Of a stretch of 57,601 bases of DNA, positions 52,452 to 57,601 are shown piece by piece. A program made the position numbers and the translations under genes. The DNA is from DASRIA01 sp035650255 (lineage in GTDB: Bacteria > Actinomycetota > Thermoleophilia > Solirubrobacterales > JBBDJG01), in NCBI GenBank assembly GCA_035650255.1, contig DASRIA010000066.1, forward strand, positions 1-57,601, given 5' to 3'. Every line of letters begins with the position of its first letter. The first letter of the stretch is position 1. The notes beneath the pieces were generated by a model. The model was given only the letters and a program-made list of their open reading frames with translations. It had not been told where the DNA came from and ran no database searches.

Positions 52452-55208
52452 ATGAACAGCTTCGACGCCCGCTCCACGCTCAAGGTCGGCGATCGCGAAT
52501 ACGAGATCTACCGGCTCGACGCCCTCCAGTCGAAGTTCGACGTGGCGCGGCTCCCCTTCGCGCTCAAGGTGCTGCTGGAGAACCTCCTGCGCAACGAGGG
52601 CGGTCCGACCGTGGATGCGTCCGACGTGGAAGCGCTCGCGAAGTGGGTGGCGACCGACGAGCCCAGCCGCGAGATCGCCTACGCGCCCGCCCGCGTGCTG
52701 CTGCAGGACTTCACCGGAGTGCCCGCGGTCGTCGACCTGGCGGCGATGCGCAATGCGATGCCCGAGCTCGGCGGCGACCCTGCGCGGATCAATCCCCTGC
52801 AGCCGGCCGAGCTCGTGATCGACCACTCCGTGCAGGTCGACGAATTCCGCACCCGGGGCGCCTTCCAGTTCAACGCCGACCGGGAGTTCGAGCGCAACCA
52901 GGAGCGTTACGCGTTCCTGAAGTGGGGCCAGCAGGCATTCGACAACTTCTCGGTGGTCCCGCCCGACACCGGCATCGTGCACCAGGTCAACCTGGAGTAC
53001 CTCGCGCGCGTCGTGTTCGCAAGCGACGCCGGCGACGGCGCCGTGCAGGCCTATCCCGACACGCTCGTCGGCACCGACTCGCACACCACGATGGTGAACG
53101 GCCTGGGAGTGCTCGGCTGGGGGGTGGGGGGGATCGAAGCGGAGGCCGCGATGCTGGGCCAGCCCGTCTCGATGCTGATCCCGCAGGTGATCGGTTTCCG
53201 CCTCGACGGCGAGCTCTCCGAAGGCGCGACCGCGACCGACCTCGTCCTGACCGTCACGCAGATGCTGCGCGAACGCGGAGTCGTCGGCAAGTTCGTCGAG
53301 TTCTTCGGTGACGGGCTGGCGCGGCTTCCGCTGGCCGACCGCGCGACGATCTCGAACATGGCGCCGGAGCAGGGCGCCACGTGCGTGATGTTCCCGATCG
53401 ACGCCGAGACGCTGCACTACCTGCGCTTCACCGGTCGCTCGGAGGAGCAGGTGGCGCTGGTCGAGGCCTACGCGCGCGAGCAGGGCATGTTCCACGAGCC
53501 CGGCGCGGAGGAGGCGACCTACACGGACACGCTGACGCTCGACCTGGCCGACGTCGTGCCGAGCCTCGCCGGTCCGCGCCGCCCGCAGGACCGCGTGCCT
53601 CTGACGGCCGCCAAGGAGTCGTTCGAGCGCGAGCTGCAGGCACTGGTGGGGGCCGGCGCGGCGGCGGCGCCGGGGAACGGCGACATCGAGCGCTTTTCCG
53701 GAGAAGGCGGGCACACGGCGGTCGGGGTGGAGCAGCAGTCGGCGACCGCGGTCGAGGTCACCACGAACGGGGAGAAGTGCCTCCTCGACCACGGCGCGGT
53801 GGTGATCGCCGCGATCACGAGCTGCACGAACACGTCGAACCCGGCGGTGATGATGGCCGCCGGCCTGCTGGCAAAGCGCGCGCGCGAGCGCGGCCTGGAG
53901 TCGAAGCCGTGGGTGAAGACGAGCCTCGCGCCCGGCTCCAAGGTCGTGACCGACTACTACGAGCGCTCGGGGCTGACGGCGCCGCTCGAGGAGCTCGGCT
54001 TCAACCTCGTCGGCTACGGCTGCACGACCTGCATCGGCAACTCGGGGCCGCTGCCCGAAGAGATCTCCACGGCGATCGAGAAGGGCGACCTCGCGGTCGC
54101 ATCCGTGCTCTCGGGCAACCGCAACTTCGAGGGTCGCATCCATTCCGAGGTGAAGATGAACTACCTGGCTTCACCGCCGCTGGTGGTCGCCTATGCGCTC
54201 GCCGGACGGATGGACGTCGACCTCGTGAACGATCCGCTCGGCACGGGCTCCGACGGAGAGCCGGTGTACCTGCGCGACATCTGGCCCAGCCAGCGCGAGA
54301 TCCACGACACGATCGAGCAGGCGGTCGAGTCGGACATGTTCACCAGCACCTACGCCGAGGTCTACGCCGGGGACGAGCGCTGGAACTCGCTCGACGTCCC
54401 GGAGGGGGACCTGTACGACTGGCGCGAGTCCACGTACGTGAAGCGCCCGCCCTACTTCGACGGCATGCCCGCGGAGCCGGCCGCGATCGAGCCGGTCCGC
54501 GGCGCGCGGGTACTGGCGCTCCTGGCCGACAGCGTGACCACCGACCACATCTCGCCTGCCGGCGCGATCCGCCGCGACAGCCCCGCCGGGCGCTATCTGA
54601 TCGAGCACGGCGTCGAGCCGCGCGACTTCAACTCGTACGGCTCGCGGCGCGGCAACCACGAGGTGATGATGCGCGGCACGTTCGCCAACGTGCGCCTGCG
54701 AAACCAGCTGGCGCCGGGCACGGAGGGGCCGTGGACGCGCCACCTCCCGGACGGCGAGGAGATGACGATCTTCGACGCGTCGATTCGCTATCAGGACGAG
54801 GGCGTGCCGCTGGTCGTGATCGCGGGCAAGGAGTACGGCTCCGGGTCGTCGCGCGACTGGGCCGCCAAGGGACCGCGCCTGCTCGGCGTGCGGGCCGTGA
54901 TCGCGGAGAGCTACGAGCGCATCCACCGCTCGAACCTCGTGGGGATGGGCATCGTGCCGCTGCAGTTCGCGAGCGGCCAGACCGCCGCGTCGCTCGGCCT
55001 CGACGGGCACGAGACGTACGACGTCGGCGACGTCGCCGAAGGCTCGCGCACGACGACGGTGACCGCGCGCCCCGACGATGGCGACCCCGTCGAATTCGAG
55101 GTCACGGTGCGGATCGACACCCCGCAGGAGTGGCAGTACTACCGCCACGGCGGGATCCTGCACTTCGTGCTGCGGCAGCTCGCCCGCCGGTCGAACGACC
55201 CGGGTTAG
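52452..55208 (+). CDS. acnA: Aconitate hydratase A
   Basis: The 918-residue enzyme is a complete AcnA/IRP1-type aconitase: LPFALKVLLENLLRNEGG, TGVPAVVDLAAMRNAM, TDSHTTMVNGLGVLGWGVGG, the [4Fe-4S] ligands in ITSCTNTSNP and GYGCTTCIGNSG, and the swivel domain SVTTDHISPAGAI and GKEYGSGSSRDWAAKG. It isomerises citrate and isocitrate in the TCA cycle. ATG has GGAGCC about 8 bases upstream. The MMPL gene follows after 33 bases. Confidence 0.97.
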   Translation: MNSFDARSTLKVGDREYEIYRLDALQSKFDVARLPFALKVLLENLLRNEGGPTVDASDVEALAKWVATDEPSREIAYAPARVLLQDFTGVPAVVDLAAMRNAMPELGGDPARINPLQPAELVIDHSVQVDEFRTRGAFQFNADREFERNQERYAFLKWGQQAFDNFSVVPPDTGIVHQVNLEYLARVVFASDAGDGAVQAYPDTLVGTDSHTTMVNGLGVLGWGVGGIEAEAAMLGQPVSMLIPQVIGFRLDGELSEGATATDLVLTVTQMLRERGVVGKFVEFFGDGLARLPLADRATISNMAPEQGATCVMFPIDAETLHYLRFTGRSEEQVALVEAYAREQGMFHEPGAEEATYTDTLTLDLADVVPSLAGPRRPQDRVPLTAAKESFERELQALVGAGAAAAPGNGDIERFSGEGGHTAVGVEQQSATAVEVTTNGEKCLLDHGAVVIAAITSCTNTSNPAVMMAAGLLAKRARERGLESKPWVKTSLAPGSKVVTDYYERSGLTAPLEELGFNLVGYGCTTCIGNSGPLPEEISTAIEKGDLAVASVLSGNRNFEGRIHSEVKMNYLASPPLVVAYALAGRMDVDLVNDPLGTGSDGEPVYLRDIWPSQREIHDTIEQAVESDMFTSTYAEVYAGDERWNSLDVPEGDLYDWRESTYVKRPPYFDGMPAEPAAIEPVRGARVLALLADSVTTDHISPAGAIRRDSPAGRYLIEHGVEPRDFNSYGSRRGNHEVMMRGTFANVRLRNQLAPGTEGPWTRHLPDGEEMTIFDASIRYQDEGVPLVVIAGKEYGSGSSRDWAAKGPRLLGVRAVIAESYERIHRSNLVGMGIVPLQFASGQTAASLGLDGHETYDVGDVAEGSRTTTVTARPDDGDPVEFEVTVRIDTPQEWQYYRHGGILHFVLRQLARRSNDPG

Positions 55209-55241
55209 ACCGCCGGCACGCGCCGTGATAAAAGGGCGGGG

Positions 55242-57362
55242 ATGGTGAAACTCCTCACCGCCTGCGGGACCCGGCGCCTGAAGTGGATCGTTGCCGGGTT
55301 CTGGCTGGTGGTCTTCCTCGGCCTGAACGCGGCCAACATCTTCGAGAAGTTTGCCGACGCCGAGCAGAACCGGGCGATCGACTACCTGCCGGAGAAGGCG
55401 GAGTCGGTCAAGCTCCTCCACGAGGTCGAGGACTTCCCTTCCGGTGAGCGGTTCAGCGCAGTCGTCGTCTACCGCCGTGACGGCGGGCTCACGCCCCAGG
55501 ACCGTGCGACGATCAGGCTCGATCGGGCAGAGCTGACGCGGGTTGCCACCGCAGGCCGCCCGCCGCGGCCGGTGATCTCGAGCGACGGCACCACGGCGCT
55601 CAACTTCGTGCCCTTCCAGACGACCGGGGAGGGGGACATCGTCACGCGCGACGTCGACGGCGTGCGCGAGGCGGTCCGCGGCGCTCCGCCCGGCCTGCAG
55701 GTCGAGATCACTGGGGCCGCCGGCTTTGCCGCCGATGCGATCGACGTGTTCGAGTCGATCAACGGAACCTTGCTCGCGGCGACGGCCGGCCTCGTGTTCG
55801 TCCTGCTGATCCTCATCTACCGCAGCCCCATCTTCTGGTTGATCCCGTTCCTGTCGGTGCTCGTCGCGGAGGTTACGTCGCGGGGCGTCGGCTATCTGCT
55901 GTCCGAGCTCGGCACGACTGTCACGGGACAGTCCTCGGCGATCCTCACCGTGCTCGTGTTCGGGGCCGGCACCGATTACGCGTTGCTGATCGTCGCGCGC
56001 TACCGGGAGGAGCTGAGACACCAGGAGGACAACCATGTCGCCGTCGCGACGGCGATGCGGACCGCCGGCCCGGCGATCGTCGCCTCCGCCGGCACGGTCA
56101 TCGCCGGCCTGCTCTGCCTGTCGCTGGCCGAGGTGAACGGCACGGCGGGGCTCGCCTTGATCGGTGCCACCGGCATCGGGATCGCGATGCTGGTGATGAC
56201 CACTCTGCTGCCGGCTTTGCTTGCGATCGTCGGCCGGCGCGCGTTCTGGCCGTTCGTGCCGCGCCTCGGCAGCGAGGGGGCCGATGCCACCCACGGCGCC
56301 TGGCGCCGGATCGCCGAACGGGTCGCGTGGTATCCGCGGCGGGTATGGGTCGGTTCCATCGCGGCGCTGGTGGTGATGTCGCTGGGGCTCGTCTACTTCA
56401 ACACTGACCTCACGACGGGCAACCAGTTCCGCGACGAGGAGAGCTCGACGCGCGGCCAGGATCTGGTGGCCCAGGCATTCCCCGCCGGAGCGAATGTGCC
56501 GAACACCGTGATCGTGCCCGATCCCGGCCGGACAGGCGCCGTCCGGGCAGCGCTCGAGCGACGCCCGGAGGTGGCGAGCCTCGGGCAGGTCGAGACCGGC
56601 CCGCCCGGCGCGCGGTTCGACTTGACCTTGCGCGCGGACCCGTACTCGACGGAGGCCTTCGACCAGATCCCGGACCTGAGGCGAGTCGCGAAGCAGGCCG
56701 GGGGAGACGAAGTGCTGGTCGGCGGCTCCACCGCCGAGGAGCGTGACCTGCGGGAGTCGGCAGAGCGAGACACGAAGTTGATCGTCCCGCTCGTGCTGCT
56801 CGTCGTCTTCCTGGTGCTCGCGCTCCTGTTGCGCGCGATCGTGCTGCCGATCCTGCTGGTCGGCACGGTCGTGCTGTCGTTCCTGGCCGCGCTCGGAGTG
56901 GGCGCGTTCCTCTTCGAGTTCGTGTTCGACTTCCCGGGCTCGGACCCGTCGCTGCCTCTGTGGGCCTTCGTGTTCCTGGTCGCGCTCGGGATCGACTACA
57001 ACATCTTCCTGATGGCGCGAGTGCGCGAGGAGGCGATGCGCCACGGGACGCGGCCCGGCATGATCCGCGGCCTGGCCGTCACCGGCGGCGTGATCACGTC
57101 GGCCGGCATCGTGCTGGCCGGGACGTTCAGCGTGCTCGGGTCGCTGCCGCTCGTGTTCCTCACCGAGCTCGGGTTCGTGATCGCGTTCGGCGTGCTGCTC
57201 GACACCTTCCTGGTGCGATCGGTGCTGGTGCCGGCCCTCGTGTTCGACATCGGTCCGAAGGTGTGGCTGCCGTCGACGCTCGCGCGGACGATGGACCGCC
57301 GCGAGCCGCGGGAGTTCCCGGCCCACGAGGAGCCCCGCCCGGAGTCCGCCGGCGCGCCGTAG
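55242..57362 (+). CDS. MMPL/RND-family transporter
   Basis: The 706-residue membrane protein has two repeats, each with one N-terminal helix, a large extracytoplasmic loop and five clustered helices. FGAGTDYALLIVARYREEL in the first and VALGIDYNIFLMARVREEAM in the second are the conserved TM4 Asp-Tyr motifs that carry protons in MMPL proteins. MmpL-like transporters move lipids, siderophores or drugs. Substrate is unknown; the neighbouring genes do not help. Confidence 0.92.
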   Translation: MVKLLTACGTRRLKWIVAGFWLVVFLGLNAANIFEKFADAEQNRAIDYLPEKAESVKLLHEVEDFPSGERFSAVVVYRRDGGLTPQDRATIRLDRAELTRVATAGRPPRPVISSDGTTALNFVPFQTTGEGDIVTRDVDGVREAVRGAPPGLQVEITGAAGFAADAIDVFESINGTLLAATAGLVFVLLILIYRSPIFWLIPFLSVLVAEVTSRGVGYLLSELGTTVTGQSSAILTVLVFGAGTDYALLIVARYREELRHQEDNHVAVATAMRTAGPAIVASAGTVIAGLLCLSLAEVNGTAGLALIGATGIGIAMLVMTTLLPALLAIVGRRAFWPFVPRLGSEGADATHGAWRRIAERVAWYPRRVWVGSIAALVVMSLGLVYFNTDLTTGNQFRDEESSTRGQDLVAQAFPAGANVPNTVIVPDPGRTGAVRAALERRPEVASLGQVETGPPGARFDLTLRADPYSTEAFDQIPDLRRVAKQAGGDEVLVGGSTAEERDLRESAERDTKLIVPLVLLVVFLVLALLLRAIVLPILLVGTVVLSFLAALGVGAFLFEFVFDFPGSDPSLPLWAFVFLVALGIDYNIFLMARVREEAMRHGTRPGMIRGLAVTGGVITSAGIVLAGTFSVLGSLPLVFLTELGFVIAFGVLLDTFLVRSVLVPALVFDIGPKVWLPSTLARTMDRREPREFPAHEEPRPESAGAP

Positions 57363-57363
57363 C

Positions 57364-57398
57364 GCGGGCGGGACAGCGGGCGGGACAGCGGGCGGGAC
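57364..57398 (+). repeat. 12-bp tandem repeat
   Basis: Three copies of GCGGGCGGGACA (57364-57375, 57376-57387, and 57388-57398 with the last base changed) lie directly after the MMPL stop. Slippage-type repeat; no function seen. Confidence 0.9.
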
Positions 57399-57458
57399 GA
57401 ACGAGTCGCTAACTTACTGGCCTTCCCCCGCCGCCCCGTCAGGAGGCATCTCTTCAGC

Positions 57459-57601
57459 ATGGATCAAGATCGAGCCAGGCAATTGCTCCAGCGCGAGCGC
57501 GAGCGCATCACCGAGGAGCTCAACTCCCTGCGCGCCGCGCACGGCGGCGACGACGAGCTTGCGCACGTCGACCAGCACACGGCGGACGCCGGCTCGGAGC
57601 T
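57459..57601 (+). CDS. DksA/TraR-family protein, N-terminal part (cut by window end)
   Basis: The 47 visible residues, MDQDRARQLLQRERERITEE and on to VDQHTADAGSEL, match the N-terminal coiled-coil and the DQH-x-AD-x-GSE motif of DksA/TraR-type C4 zinc-finger proteins in actinobacteria. The zinc finger would lie outside the window. Family members bind RNA polymerase; this branch is uncharacterised. AGGAGG lies 12 bases upstream of the ATG. Confidence 0.75.
   Translation, partial: MDQDRARQLLQRERERITEELNSLRAAHGGDDELAHVDQHTADAGSE

Noticed and set aside
54171..57326. 1051-codon minus-strand reading frame opposite aconitase and MMPL
   Set aside because: Antisense to two highly conserved genes and low in recognisable domains; a shadow frame caused by high GC.

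Overview
This 57.6 kb window is GC-rich chromosomal DNA (roughly 70 % by eye) from an actinobacterium. The best fit is a Thermoleophilia/Solirubrobacterales-type organism. Pointers are frequent GTG starts, an actinobacterial SOS box (CGAACATGTGTTCG) in front of lexA, an opcA-containing pentose phosphate operon, a WS/DGAT wax-ester/triacylglycerol synthase, paired MlaE/YrbE permeases, F420-type luciferase-like oxidoreductases, and many secreted beta-propeller, CHRD and RTX-like proteins. The taxon is an inference from gene content, not from a marker alignment.

Layout. 1-6.4 kb is lipid-related: two near-identical MlaE permeases, a SnoaL-like protein, WS/DGAT, an AbiEi/DUF559 gene convergent with it, and a TetR gene divergent from a diiron-SCP2 fusion across a double operator; a secreted CHRD protein follows. 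6.5-10.4 kb has a DrrAB-like ABC exporter, a thioredoxin 2 and a PAS-PAS-GAF-LuxR regulator. 10.4-15.6 kb is a secretome block (GH18, FG-GAP propeller, Vgb-like propeller with PASTA). 15.6-18.1 kb is a minus-strand group (YjbR, OsmC, class V aminotransferase with an apparent CTG start, cupin). 18.1-23.7 kb holds an unusual structured intergenic element and a three-gene formate dehydrogenase whose catalytic subunit is read through an in-frame UGA with a clear SECIS hairpin. 23.8-26.5 kb is a NodIJ-like ABC exporter and an RTX-like protein. 26.6-35.0 kb is the oxidative pentose phosphate operon: LLM oxidoreductase, HAD, tkt, gnd, zwf, opcA, pgl, rpiB and a DUF1059 microprotein, mostly with overlapping start/stop codons. 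35-44 kb carries a GST-like protein, a small membrane protein, a VOC protein, secreted GH31, an NhaA-DsbA fusion, DUF5996, a LigD-type polymerase and exonuclease III. 44-49 kb has a P2-type cation ATPase, an acyl-CoA synthetase and tRNA-Leu(GAG). 49-57.6 kb has lexA plus a zinc-ribbon microprotein, an MFS exporter whose 3' end runs into rnpB, a cupredoxin-like lipoprotein, aconitase, an MMPL transporter and the start of a DksA/TraR-like gene.

How the parts fit: lipid uptake (MlaE), storage (WS/DGAT), activation (FadD) and perhaps lipid oxidation (diiron-SCP2) suggest neutral-lipid metabolism. The pentose phosphate operon supplies NADPH and pentoses. The formate dehydrogenase would feed electrons to quinone through an NrfD-type subunit. 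LexA, LigD-Pol and exonuclease III are DNA-repair functions. No gene-free stretch exceeds 300 bases; the longest is 18074-18337, described below. No CRISPR array, insertion sequence, rRNA or prophage was seen.
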